Origin: Verrucomicrobiota bacterium
Lineage (GTDB): Bacteria; Verrucomicrobiota; Verrucomicrobiia; Opitutales; Puniceicoccaceae
Direction: 5' to 3'
DNA: 36,274 nt
Assembly: GCA_038744685.1 (NCBI GenBank)
Contig: JBCDMB010000028.1
Span: forward strand, 1 to 36,274
Shown here: positions 8,523-16,859 of the stretch, piece after piece
Numbering within the stretch: position 1 is the first letter of the stretch
How the letters are laid out: every line of letters begins with the position of its first letter
Made by a program: the position numbers and the translations under genes
The notes under the pieces: model-generated
The model's input: only the letters and a program-made list of their open reading frames with translations
What the model was told of the DNA's origin: nothing
Databases searched by the model: none

Positions 8523-8810
8523 CTACCTCTTGTTGTTACGCGGACCGTAGCTCCGAATCGGAGCGTTCCGATTCGCGTTCGAGTTACGCAAGCGGTAAGT
8601 AATCCGGGCTTTGTCCAAATCGTAGGGACTCATCACCATCTTCACGGTATCGCCAGTTGTAATCTTAATGAAGTGCTTTCGCAGCTTTCCAGAAATATGG
8701 GCGAGCACACGGTGCCCGTTTTCCAACTCTACCCGGAACATGGTACCGGGCAGGACCGCCACTATTTTTCCTTCAACTTCTACTTCATCATCTGACATAA
8801 CCAAACTCAT
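8523..8810 (-). CDS. infA: Translation initiation factor IF-1 with C-terminal extension
   Basis: An S1/OB-fold protein matching IF-1, which occupies the 30S A site during initiation. Family hallmarks are '[24 protein letters not shown]', '[16 protein letters not shown]', 'GDTVKM', '[13 protein letters not shown]'. A typical IF-1 is about 72 residues. Here about 20 further Asn/Arg-rich residues follow the fold, ending 'PRNNKR', a basic tail that could contact RNA. Start is either the first ATG (95 aa) or the ATG at codon 5 (91 aa, MSDDEVEV), which fits better with IF-1 N termini. It appears monocistronic or the first gene of the acyltransferase cluster. Confidence 0.93.
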   Translation of the reverse strand: MSLVMSDDEVEVEGKIVAVLPGTMFRVELENGHRVLAHISGKLRKHFIKITTGDTVKMVMSPYDLDKARITYRLRNSNANRNAPIRSYGPRNNKR

Positions 8811-8924
8811 CGTCGTCTCTTAAATCCTGATTGATGTCAACAACTTGCGAAACGGAGACTCTCGGAAAAACAAACGCTAAAATCGCTTGCCTTCACTACT
8901 CCCGAAAACGAGCGTTTCCCATTC

Positions 8925-9419
8925 ATGGATTGTCCGTTCGAAAAGCTCTACCCCTCTCAGTTGGATCGAAATGATTCGTTCTACATGAGTCTTGCCTATA
9001 ATCAGGCCCTGGAAGCTTTCCGCTCGGATGAGGTGCCGGTGGGAGCAGTGATCGTGCGGGAGAATGAGGTTGTAGCTTCCGCCTACAACGAAGTCGAGGC
9101 TACGGGTGACCCGACCGCACACGCGGAAATCCTCGCGATTACCCAAGCAGCCCGCTTCCTCGGCGATCAAAGATTAAACGCAATGACCCTTTACGTAACA
9201 AAAGAACCCTGCCCAATGTGCTCGGGGGCAATCATCATGAGTCGGGTCGGTCGCGTTGTATTCGGCGTATCCGATCCAAAGATGGGGTTTCTTGGTGGTG
9301 CGTTCAATGTCTGTGAAATTCGAACTCTCAATCACTTCCCTCTCATTACCTCTGGGGTTCTTGCAGACGAGTGTCATCAGCTCCTCCAGGCTTTCTTTTC
9401 CAATAAGCGGAAAAAATAA
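8925..9419 (+). CDS. tadA: tRNA-specific adenosine deaminase (A34 to I34)
   Basis: A 164-residue cytidine-deaminase-fold enzyme. The zinc site is visible as 'HAE' (His66, Glu68 as proton shuttle) and 'PCPMC' (Cys96, Cys99). The sequence 'EVPVGAVIVRENEVV' at the N-terminal side and 'VVFGVSDPKMGFLGG' after the PCxxC motif favour TadA over cytosine or guanine deaminases. It would deaminate the wobble adenosine of tRNA-Arg(ACG). It diverges from infA, with about 114 bases between the two starts, and sodA follows after 77 bases. Confidence 0.88.
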   Translation: MDCPFEKLYPSQLDRNDSFYMSLAYNQALEAFRSDEVPVGAVIVRENEVVASAYNEVEATGDPTAHAEILAITQAARFLGDQRLNAMTLYVTKEPCPMCSGAIIMSRVGRVVFGVSDPKMGFLGGAFNVCEIRTLNHFPLITSGVLADECHQLLQAFFSNKRKK

Positions 9420-9496
9420 GCACTTTGGAAAGTTGACGAGTCTGCCAGTTAGCGGCCATCTTGGTGGCTTTCACAGAAATCCTAACGCAAATTATC

Positions 9497-10123
9497 ATGT
9501 CCTACACACTACCAGATCTTCCCTACGGATACGACGCACTCGAGCCTCACATCGACGCTCGGACGATGGAAATTCACCACACGAAGCATCACAATACCTA
9601 CGTGACCAAGCTCAACGGAGCACTTGAGGGTCATGAGTTGGCCGAAAAACCCGTCGACGACTTAATTGCTGACCTGGCAGCTGTTCCCGAAGCGAAAAGG
9701 ACTGCCGTTCGAAACAATGCAGGCGGCCATTCTAACCACACCTTTTTCTGGAGCATTTTAAGCGGAACAGGAGGCGGCGAACCTACCGGTGAGCTCGCTG
9801 CAGCAATCGAAGCTGAGCTCGGTGGATTCGAGTCCTTGAAGGAAAAGTTCACAGATGCGGCCACCACCCGTTTCGGAAGTGGTTGGGCTTGGCTCTGCGT
9901 GGACGGTGACGGAAAGCTCTGTGTGTGCTCAACTCCGAATCAGGACAGCCCGCTCATGGCAGGCGTAGTTGAATGCGTGGGCACTCCGGTAATCGGACTC
10001 GATGTCTGGGAGCACGCCTATTACCTCAGCTACCAAAACCGCCGGCCGGACTACATCGCGGCTTTCTGGAGTGTCGTGGACTGGAATAAAGCCAACGAAA
10101 ACTACCTCGCGGCCAAGAGCTAA
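9497..10123 (+). CDS. sodA: Superoxide dismutase, Mn-type
   Basis: A 208-residue Fe/Mn superoxide dismutase that converts superoxide to peroxide and oxygen. Metal ligands are His27, His81 (in '[10 protein letters not shown]'), Asp169 and His173 ('DVWEHAYYL'). The Gly76-Gly77 pair and the Gln in 'NQDSPLM' (Gln149) are the pattern of Mn rather than Fe enzymes. No signal peptide, so cytoplasmic. The ATG at 9497 gives the standard N terminus ([19 protein letters not shown]); the longer frame from 9461 adds 12 atypical residues. A strong terminator follows. Confidence 0.94.
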   Translation: MSYTLPDLPYGYDALEPHIDARTMEIHHTKHHNTYVTKLNGALEGHELAEKPVDDLIADLAAVPEAKRTAVRNNAGGHSNHTFFWSILSGTGGGEPTGELAAAIEAELGGFESLKEKFTDAATTRFGSGWAWLCVDGDGKLCVCSTPNQDSPLMAGVVECVGTPVIGLDVWEHAYYLSYQNRRPDYIAAFWSVVDWNKANENYLAAKS

Positions 10124-10145
10124 TTAGGTTCTGCTCTCCATTTTG

Positions 10146-10176
10146 ACGGCCCGGATCTTCCGGGCCGTTTTTTTTT
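10146..10176 (+). terminator. Rho-independent terminator of sodA
   Basis: A perfect 9-bp GC-rich stem, ACGGCCCGG (10146-10154) with CCGGGCCGT (10160-10168), a 5-base loop, then eight further T residues. It lies 23 bases after the sodA stop. Confidence 0.93.
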
Positions 10177-10218
10177 GCGTAGGTCAGAAAGGTGAGTTTA
10201 ACTCCCCTAGAAGGATGA

Positions 10219-10632
10219 TCACCCGTCAACACTTACCCCTCGTTCTTCCAAAGACTTAGCAAGTTCGGTGTTGTAAGCGTAAGCCCAGCGTTTCGCCTCC
10301 CTATTGTGATTGGCTTGCTCGTTCGAAATTTCGAAACCGGCAGTCGTCTCGATCCTCGTTCTTATTGGATTCTTCTTCAGAATCTCTTCCGATATCTCGT
10401 CGATTCCCGGAATCATCCAACTACTAACCTGGTTGTTATCTCCGTCATACCTGTTAAACCAGACCTCGTAGAAAACAATGTTGCCTTCATTAAGAGCCAG
10501 TCGAGCCCTCTCAATCGGGTCAGTCGAAACCAAATCAGTTTCTCTTTCCCGTGTTTTTTCGAGACCAACTACGTAAAACGCGAGAAACACTACGGCAAAT
10601 AAACCCGCAAATCCTTTCCAAGCTTCATTCAC
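10219..10632 (-). CDS. Small single-pass membrane protein of unknown function
   Basis: A 137-residue protein starting at GTG with an N-terminal hydrophobic helix (about 6-23, 'GFAGLFAVVFLAFYVVGL'). A soluble, charged domain follows with 'NIVFYEVWFNRYDGDNN' and 'NREAKRWAYAYNTELAKSL'. I recognise no family. It starts 13 bases after the lpxB stop on the same strand and is probably co-transcribed with it, so an envelope role is possible but unproven. Confidence 0.6.
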   Translation of the reverse strand: MNEAWKGFAGLFAVVFLAFYVVGLEKTRERETDLVSTDPIERARLALNEGNIVFYEVWFNRYDGDNNQVSSWMIPGIDEISEEILKKNPIRTRIETTAGFEISNEQANHNREAKRWAYAYNTELAKSLEERGVSVDG

Positions 10633-10645
10633 TAAATCTCTTTCA

Positions 10646-11860
10646 CTATGGCCCGATCATCGTCACGGGCTCACCGACTTCCGGTGGATCCAGATGGCTT
10701 TTGAGCCAAGCGGCAGGGTCAAGGTATCGATTCGCGGAGAGCAGGTTGCGAAGTGTCGCCGCAGCTTCCTTCGCCACTTCGGATGCACCTGAAGACAACA
10801 TTCGCGCGACCTGCTCTCTCAATTTCTTAGGCGAAGCGGCTCCCTGGAGTAGCTCGGGATAAAAGGGTTTTTTCAACAAGATGTTCGCGATTCCAAGGTA
10901 AGGGATTTTTACGAACGTTTTTCCCAGCCAGTAAGTCATCGGATGTGCCCGATAAACAATCGTCCCGGGAATACCTGCCAAGGCACACTGCAGCGACATG
11001 GTTCCGCTGCTCGTCACTACCGCCGAACCCGTCGATCCATCAGAGACAAGCCGCAGTTCAGGCTCGAAAGGAAGCGTTACCTCGGACAGGATCCGTTCCA
11101 GTTCGCCCCGGATCCGCTCACCCGGGTAGAGGACGCGAACTTTTTTGTCACCCAGCAGGTCCAGAGATCCTGCCATACCCGCCAACATTCGTGGAAAAAT
11201 GCGGCCCACCGCTGCAGAACGACTACCCGGAAGAAGGAGAATTGGACCGTCAGGATCATACTCGACCTGCAATTGAAAACGAGGGTCGACGAATGGATGT
11301 CCCAGAAAAAATGCCGACAGCGTAGTGTCTTTGTAGCACTCCACCTCAAACGGAAAGATTGTCCCAAGTTCGTCCAGACACTCCTGCATGCTGAAGCGGC
11401 GCTTCGCCTTCCAAGCCCAAATCTGAGGGCTGATGTAAAAAAGCACCGTTACCTCACCGCCACCCTTTCGGCTTACACCACGCTTCTTCAGTTCCCTTGC
11501 GAGGCGCAGATTAAACCCTGGATAATCGACAAGACAGACTACATTAGGTTTGTGCGTCTCAATCCAATTGATCGTCTCTGCGAAGAGGTGCTTGAATTCG
11601 CCATAGTGGGAAAGCACCTCAACGAAGCCGACTACCGACAGCTCTGTTAATTCGTAAAGAACCTGAGCACCGGCACCCTTCAGGGCCGGACCACCGAGGG
11701 CACTCACGGAAAACTCGGGGAAGGCTCCGAGAAGATCACGCACAGCTGTTGCCGCATGCTGATCCCCACTATGCTCTCCAGCGACGACAAGGAGATCGCA
11801 GCGACCGTTTTCCGGAGGAGCAAACGAGTGAATTTCCGGAACCTTTGACAAGTTTCCCAT
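10646..11860 (-). CDS. lpxB: Lipid-A-disaccharide synthase
   Basis: A 404-residue GT19-family glycosyltransferase that condenses UDP-2,3-diacylglucosamine with lipid X to form the tetra-acyl disaccharide of lipid A at the inner membrane. Diagnostic segments are 'VVAGEHSGDQHAA' near the N terminus, 'LSVVGFVEVLSHY', 'VCLVDYPGFNLRLA', 'FYISPQIWAWKAKR', 'FPFEVECYKD', 'FLGHPFVD', 'LLLPGSRSAAV' and 'TSSGTMSLQCALAGIPGTIVYR'. The length is close to the usual 380-400 residues. The ATG at 11860 is preferred over the TTG one codon earlier. It follows a Gfo/Idh/MocA dehydrogenase gene by 5 bases, a common operon partner. Confidence 0.95.
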   Translation of the reverse strand: MGNLSKVPEIHSFAPPENGRCDLLVVAGEHSGDQHAATAVRDLLGAFPEFSVSALGGPALKGAGAQVLYELTELSVVGFVEVLSHYGEFKHLFAETINWIETHKPNVVCLVDYPGFNLRLARELKKRGVSRKGGGEVTVLFYISPQIWAWKAKRRFSMQECLDELGTIFPFEVECYKDTTLSAFFLGHPFVDPRFQLQVEYDPDGPILLLPGSRSAAVGRIFPRMLAGMAGSLDLLGDKKVRVLYPGERIRGELERILSEVTLPFEPELRLVSDGSTGSAVVTSSGTMSLQCALAGIPGTIVYRAHPMTYWLGKTFVKIPYLGIANILLKKPFYPELLQGAASPKKLREQVARMLSSGASEVAKEAAATLRNLLSANRYLDPAAWLKSHLDPPEVGEPVTMIGP

Positions 11861-11865
11861 CAACG

Positions 11866-12804
11866 CTATTGCTGACTCTGGCGAATCTGCTCAGTGACCT
11901 CGAGTGCGATCTTCAAGGCCTGCAACCCGGAAACTCCAGAAACCTTCGGCTCCGATCCATCGCGAACACAGGCGAGAAAAGACTCTAGTTCGAGCTTCAA
12001 CGGTTCGCCAGGTTCGATCGGAATATCATCGCGGACCAGACCTTGATCCCGCTTTCGCAGTAGATGCCCCTTTTGGTTCATGAAATCGAGTGAAAGATAG
12101 GACTCCGGCTGAAATACCCGAATCTCGCGCACCTTTTTCAGGCTAACCCGGCTTGTGTTGATGTTTGCCACACAACCATTTTCGAAAACGATCCGCGCGT
12201 TGGCGATGTCCTCTGTGGCGGACAGAACGTCCACGCCAACGGCTTCGATTTTCTTTACCGGCGACTGAACAAGCTGAAGGATCACCCCGATGTCGTGGAT
12301 CATTAAGTCGAGCACGACGCCTACCTCGGTTCCGCGTGGATTGAACGGGGCCAACCGATCAGCGGTAATGTATTGGGGCTTGAAAACTGCTTCCTCTAGG
12401 AAAGAGGTCACCGGGTTATACTGCTCTACATGGCCTACCTGAACGATGAGATTTTTCTCTTTCGCCTTTGCCAGTATTGCGGATGCTTCTTCCCGGCTTT
12501 TACAGATCGGCTTCTCAACCATGAGGTGGCAACCGCCCTCTAACAGAGGCAGTGCAACATCAGCATGCCTATCCGTAGGAACAACGACGCTCACCGCGTC
12601 ACACTTAGCGGCCATTTCATCCAATGAACCAAAACGTGGGCAGCGGAACTGCTCCGTGACTTCAATGGCCTTTTCGTCGTCGACTTCCAGGATCCCAGCG
12701 ATCTCACAGTATTCCGGCAATTCGCTGTAAATCCTTACGTGATGTCGCCCGAGGTAGCCGACCCCGGCTACACCCACTCGCAATTTGTTAGTAGTTTTTC
12801 CCAT
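11866..12804 (-). CDS. Gfo/Idh/MocA-family oxidoreductase linked to lpxB
   Basis: A 312-residue NAD(P)-dependent sugar dehydrogenase. The nucleotide-binding 'VGVAGVGYLGRHHVRIY' starts at about residue 9; the family motif 'MVEKPICKSREEA' lies near residue 92; the C-terminal alpha/beta domain includes 'GVVLDLMIHDIGVI'. ATG at 12804, preceded by GAG, is chosen over a TTG 13 codons upstream. The GVGYLG-type member next to lpx genes resembles GnnA, which oxidises UDP-GlcNAc at C3 for 3-amino lipid A, but the partner aminotransferase GnnB is not in the window. It overlaps none and precedes lpxB by only 5 bases. Confidence 0.82.
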   Translation of the reverse strand: MGKTTNKLRVGVAGVGYLGRHHVRIYSELPEYCEIAGILEVDDEKAIEVTEQFRCPRFGSLDEMAAKCDAVSVVVPTDRHADVALPLLEGGCHLMVEKPICKSREEASAILAKAKEKNLIVQVGHVEQYNPVTSFLEEAVFKPQYITADRLAPFNPRGTEVGVVLDLMIHDIGVILQLVQSPVKKIEAVGVDVLSATEDIANARIVFENGCVANINTSRVSLKKVREIRVFQPESYLSLDFMNQKGHLLRKRDQGLVRDDIPIEPGEPLKLELESFLACVRDGSEPKVSGVSGLQALKIALEVTEQIRQSQQ

Positions 12805-12843
12805 TCTACTCTCAAGAATTGGACGATCCCAACGATCTGGCAA

Positions 12844-13143
12844 CCCTCTGATGCGCTGCTACTTCAATCCATTTGTAATTGAATCAAGTCGAGATGCTCC
12901 AAGAAGGGAAAATCACCATTCAGACCAAATGACTGCGACAATGGCCATGAATTTCAGTAGTTGGAAGAGGGTTCACCCCTCTAGGGGAATTTTTTCTTTC
13001 GAGATCCAGATCGAGGCGTAAAGCCTCTTCCTACGAAGGGATAGGGATGATACCTCTAAAGATCTCCGTCGTCCTTTGCAGCGCTGACCTGGTGTCTGAG
13101 CCAGAGGTCAGCGGCACAATGGCGAGGCGGATTTAGATTTTTT
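12844..13143. other. Gene-free spacer with small hairpins
   Basis: No credible gene. Two hairpins are visible: GAGGC/GCCTC at 13013-13027 and an 8-bp GCTGACCT/AGGTCAGC at 13083-13112. The latter lies about 30 bases beyond the stop of the TonB-type receptor gene and may mark its mRNA end, but no T-run follows on the minus strand. Confidence 0.5.
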
Positions 13144-14970
13144 TTAGAAGCGATACACCAGATTGGCGAAAAACGTCTGACCCTCACGAGGAACTCCCGG
13201 AACCTCTTGAAAATCGTCGTCCCACAGATTCCAAACCCCGACCCACAATTCTGCACCAGGAAGACGGTCTGTTTGAAACTGCAGGGCAGCGTCAGTCAGG
13301 AAAGCGGTATCGCCACTCTCCCGCAGAATATTCTCCCGTTGCAGACGCCACTCTGAATCAGTCCGAAACGATACCCACGATGCGAGCGTCCAATTCAGCG
13401 AAAGCGTGACCCGATGCTCCGGGTAATTCAGCGCGTAGAAACTCGCATCCACCTCCGAAATTCCGTAGTCTTCATCTTTCTCCAACCAAGCGTATCCGAC
13501 CGAAAGTTTTCCACGGTCCCAACGGTATCGCCCGAGAAATTCGAGACCATAGACCCATAGATCGATTGGATTCGCGGTCCTCGCCAGTCCGCCAGAGGAA
13601 TTGAACGTCCAGTCTACAAGATTATCATCCCGCCGTGCGAAAACAGCCGCATCGACCGACCACGGACCCTCATCCACACCACCCCCAACGGAGAGGTTCC
13701 AGGAAGTTTCGCGACCCAGATCCTGATTTCCCCTGAAGAGTCCACCGTTCGGATTCGAAGCAATCGCGGTGTACCCCGGCACTTGGCTCGCTCCCGATCC
13801 ATCGACGTAGACTGCCCAACCATCACCATTCTGGTCCCTTACCGCATATTCCAATCGCGATACCGGCACCAACTGGCCACTCTCACGATTCGAATCATCG
13901 TATTTCCCTCCGAGAGTTCCGGTCCAAACCCCTTCCCCTCTCTCCCAACTCCGCTGCAACGCAAGACTTACGCCACCAAAGACCCGTGAATCGAATGAGC
14001 CAAAGGTAAGGGCAGTGCTTTCGATATGATCCGCATAAATCTCGAGGCCATACAAAACGATGGTTTCTCCGATCGGCTTGGCCCCTTTGATTGCCCCGCC
14101 ACCGACCTTCGTTTCATGCTGAAAAGGATTTCCAACATCCGGGTTGAAGCGGTCAAAGTCGTAGTCGTCGGAGTTTCTCCGATAATAGGCAGTTGCTTCG
14201 AGCCATTCGTTGTCATCCGGTTGGTAGCGGTGATTCAGGAGAAATAGCCGTGTCTTTACATTCTCCAGTTCGAAAGAGTCAAAGGGAGCCGCATAGAGGT
14301 TTTGCAGACCAAAAATCTTGCTCTGGTAGCCCGCAAAAAGATCGGTCTGCGTCGAATCGCTCCTGCGTTGTAGACGGCCAGCGTAGCGGTAGAAGCGGTG
14401 GTCTGCATTCTCAAGGTCGCCATCCCCTTCCGAATGAGCAAAGTTTCCGTCGACCAACCAATCTCCTCCCCATCGGTCAGTCGTTAACTTTACACCCCCT
14501 TGTAGTTCCTGAACATTGCCGTTGTATTGACTGAATCCTACTAAAACACTGCCTCCCTCCTCAACCGGTGCCCAGCCCCATCGAATCGATCCCGCAGTCG
14601 AGTTGAATGATCCGAGCGTATTTGCGGAACCTGTAAAAATCTGTGGCTCGAGTAGCATGGCGGTCGGCACCGGAATCTCAGCATAGTAATGCCCCGTTTG
14701 AGGATCGATGAGGGTAGCTGAACCAAGGACAAACCCAGTGCTTTCAAACGTTCCTCCTCGAATCGTCACATCCGCCTGCGCCTCATTAAAAAGACGCCCC
14801 TGCACATCGACCCGCGGGTCGAACTGCAGAGCCGTCACCGGGGTTTGGTAAGTAGCCGAGGGAGTCGCGACAGCAGGAACCAGAACGGGTGGAGCACTCG
14901 GCTCAATCAAAACCGCTTTGGCTGATTGAGAGACGAACAAACTGAAAAAAAGAAGACACGATCCACGCAT
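13144..14970 (-). CDS. TonB-dependent-receptor-like outer-membrane protein
   Basis: A 608-residue outer-membrane protein. It has a signal peptide ('CLLFFSLFVSQSAKA'), a plug-like region (about 45-140) with 'DVTIRGGTFESTGFVLG' and 'GSANTLGSFNSTAGSI', and a long beta barrel ending in 'LVYRF', the C-terminal aromatic expected for BAM substrates. The barrel strand 'GAELWVGVWNLWDDDFQEVPG' resembles the last strands of TonB-dependent receptors. A clear N-terminal TonB box and the early plug are not evident, so it is slightly shorter than typical. The ATG at 14970 is preferred over the TTG at 14982. The ligand is unknown; no cobalamin riboswitch is visible upstream. Confidence 0.78.
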   Translation of the reverse strand: MRGSCLLFFSLFVSQSAKAVLIEPSAPPVLVPAVATPSATYQTPVTALQFDPRVDVQGRLFNEAQADVTIRGGTFESTGFVLGSATLIDPQTGHYYAEIPVPTAMLLEPQIFTGSANTLGSFNSTAGSIRWGWAPVEEGGSVLVGFSQYNGNVQELQGGVKLTTDRWGGDWLVDGNFAHSEGDGDLENADHRFYRYAGRLQRRSDSTQTDLFAGYQSKIFGLQNLYAAPFDSFELENVKTRLFLLNHRYQPDDNEWLEATAYYRRNSDDYDFDRFNPDVGNPFQHETKVGGGAIKGAKPIGETIVLYGLEIYADHIESTALTFGSFDSRVFGGVSLALQRSWERGEGVWTGTLGGKYDDSNRESGQLVPVSRLEYAVRDQNGDGWAVYVDGSGASQVPGYTAIASNPNGGLFRGNQDLGRETSWNLSVGGGVDEGPWSVDAAVFARRDDNLVDWTFNSSGGLARTANPIDLWVYGLEFLGRYRWDRGKLSVGYAWLEKDEDYGISEVDASFYALNYPEHRVTLSLNWTLASWVSFRTDSEWRLQRENILRESGDTAFLTDAALQFQTDRLPGAELWVGVWNLWDDDFQEVPGVPREGQTFFANLVYRF

Positions 14971-15189
14971 CTGAAGTTTCAAGAAGAAATTTCTGAGGAG
15001 GACAATTGTTAACTCCCAATAAATTTAGTTAACACAAAAATCGGCTCCTGAAAGACTCTACACCTGGCGATATCCCCTCCATTTCCTTGTCCCGGACCTG
15101 CCGAGTAGAAAAAAAGATCTTTCTAACTCCAGAAACCTCACTCCTTTTAAAATCGAAAAGATTCTCGTCCCTATTGAAACACAACTTTT

Positions 15190-16179
15190 ATGCTGAGTCC
15201 CATGAAGCTACCTATCGTAGTTCTCGATTCCTTTACGACGTCTCCTCTGGCTATCGATGAGACCCATCCGGAACATCCTAGCTGGCATACTCTCGCAGCC
15301 CTTGGAGATTTGACTCTTCATCACCGAACGAGTGCCGAGCAGCTTATCGAGCGGGTAGGAAAGTCACCGGTAATTTTTACGAACAAAGTCGTGCTCTCCG
15401 CAGAAACTCTCCAGGCACTTCCGGATCTCCGCTATGTTGGTCTCATGAGCACCGGGACAAACGTTATCGATCTCGGGGTAGCGCGGGATCTGGGAATAAC
15501 TGTCACCAATGTGCCGGCGTACTCAACCGCTTCCGTTGCTCAACACACAATAGCACTGCTTTTAGAGATGGCGGGCAATGTATCCGCTCATGCGGAACTG
15601 GCGCATTCGGGAAAATGGTCCGCACAATCAGACTTCTCTGTCCGAGCAGGTCCTATGATTGAATTGGCCGGGAAAAAGTTTGGAATCGTGGGATGCGGAG
15701 ATATCGGCCAAGCAACTGCTAGAATTGCTGTCGCTTTGGGAATGGAGATCCTGGTTTATTCGCGCTCTCGCCGCGAGACTGATTTTCCGTGCAGATGGAT
15801 GGATAAAGAGGAATTTCTTCATTCGGCCGATGTGGTCTCACTCCACTGTCCGCTGACTCCAGAGACCGAAGAGTGGATCAACCGGACTACTCTCAGCCAA
15901 ATGAAACCGGGCGCTTTTTTAATTAATACCGGGAGAGGGCACTTGGTCGACGAGCAAGCTGTTGCCGATGCTCTTCACTCAGGACATCTCGGAGGCTACG
16001 GTGCAGACGTGACAAAGGAGGAGCCACCTTCTCCAAACAATCCTCTCTTTGGAGTCTCCGGCAGCCTCATCACCCCGCATGTAGCCTGGGCAAACACAGA
16101 GGCTCGCGCCCGTCTTATAGCCACCCTAGCCAAAAACCTGGAGGCATTCCTAAACGGTAATCCACAGAATGTAGTCTAG
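15190..16179 (+). CDS. D-2-hydroxyacid dehydrogenase (glycerate dehydrogenase/hydroxypyruvate reductase-like)
   Basis: A 329-residue NAD-dependent dehydrogenase that interconverts 2-ketoacids and D-2-hydroxyacids. It shows 'LMSTGTNVIDL' in the substrate domain, the dinucleotide-binding 'GIVGCGDIGQATARIA', 'VVSLHCPLTPETEEWIN', the catalytic Arg in 'LINTGRGHLVDE', the Glu in 'ADVTKEEPP' and the catalytic His in 'ITPHVAWANTEAR'. The pattern is closest to hydroxypyruvate reductase/glycerate dehydrogenases. An ATG at codon 5 (MKLPIVVLDSF) is an alternative start. It appears monocistronic. Confidence 0.87.
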   Translation: MLSPMKLPIVVLDSFTTSPLAIDETHPEHPSWHTLAALGDLTLHHRTSAEQLIERVGKSPVIFTNKVVLSAETLQALPDLRYVGLMSTGTNVIDLGVARDLGITVTNVPAYSTASVAQHTIALLLEMAGNVSAHAELAHSGKWSAQSDFSVRAGPMIELAGKKFGIVGCGDIGQATARIAVALGMEILVYSRSRRETDFPCRWMDKEEFLHSADVVSLHCPLTPETEEWINRTTLSQMKPGAFLINTGRGHLVDEQAVADALHSGHLGGYGADVTKEEPPSPNNPLFGVSGSLITPHVAWANTEARARLIATLAKNLEAFLNGNPQNVV

Positions 16180-16291
16180 AGAAAGGTTTTCATTCCTTAT
16201 AATAGTGGCCGAACTCCACACATTAGCTTTGGTATAAGGGTGTAACCATCTCCGAATTGACGTCACAACCATTTTCCAGTTTACCGACAAC

Positions 16292-16789
16292 ATGCCATAT
16301 CGTTCGTTCGTCGACTCGCCACTCTGGAAGGAGGCCTCAGCACTGGCAGATTCTGTTCTCGATTTTAGTAGGGGCATAGAGGATTTCTCCCTCCGCAACC
16401 GAATGACGGGGTCCGCTGTAAAAATCCCTTTCCTGATCGGAGAAGCCACCGAATCCGGCAGTATCGAAGAAATGAATGATCGTCTCAAGAGAGTCGAGGA
16501 CCCAGTCAGTGAACTGCGCAGTGTCCTTACCGAGTCGAAGGAACAAGGTTTCGCTCCCGGTGCGGACTATGAGTTGATTCAGGAGCACTGTCGGCACCTT
16601 CTTCGGAAAGTTCAATCGGAAGCATCCGGCTCAAGAATAGAGACTGAGTCTCTCGATGAAGAGGAGGGGCTGAAGGTAACGAAGAAGCCTGAACCCGTCC
16701 CAGCACAACGAGCTGCACGAATTGAAATCGGTCCACCAGAAACCACTTCCAGTGTGGAAAGGGTCACCGGTAAGGCTCCGAAACAGTAG
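16292..16789 (+). CDS. Four-helix-bundle-like (23S rRNA intervening-sequence type) protein with acidic tail
   Basis: A 165-residue protein. Residues 1-110 follow the pattern of the S23/four-helix-bundle family: 'LWKEASALADSVLDFSR', 'FSLRNRMTGSAVKIPFLIGEA', 'GSIEEMNDRLKRVEDPVSELRSVL', then a last helix 'YELIQEHCRHLLRKVQ'. Family members normally have 'SIPSNIAEG' at the second position; here it is 'KIPFLIGEA', so this is a divergent copy. A disordered acidic, Pro-containing tail (about 111-165) is unusual for the family. Function is unknown; the name reflects the fold rather than a presence inside an rRNA gene. Confidence 0.6.
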   Translation: MPYRSFVDSPLWKEASALADSVLDFSRGIEDFSLRNRMTGSAVKIPFLIGEATESGSIEEMNDRLKRVEDPVSELRSVLTESKEQGFAPGADYELIQEHCRHLLRKVQSEASGSRIETESLDEEEGLKVTKKPEPVPAQRAARIEIGPPETTSSVERVTGKAPKQ

Positions 16790-16859
16790 CAGATCGTGCT
16801 ACAGGACGAGACGACTCGCTCTGAGATACACAAACCAGCCAAAACGCCCACTCTTCCAA

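Noticed and set aside
12961-13000. AGAGGG...CCCTCT with a T-run as a plus-strand terminator
   Set aside because: No plus-strand gene lies upstream, and the T-run is separated from the stem by AGGGGAA.
14971-15189. Cobalamin riboswitch upstream of the TonB-type receptor
   Set aside because: The spacer is about 200 bases and none of the conserved B12-box sequence is seen; only a GTTAAC inverted pair is present.
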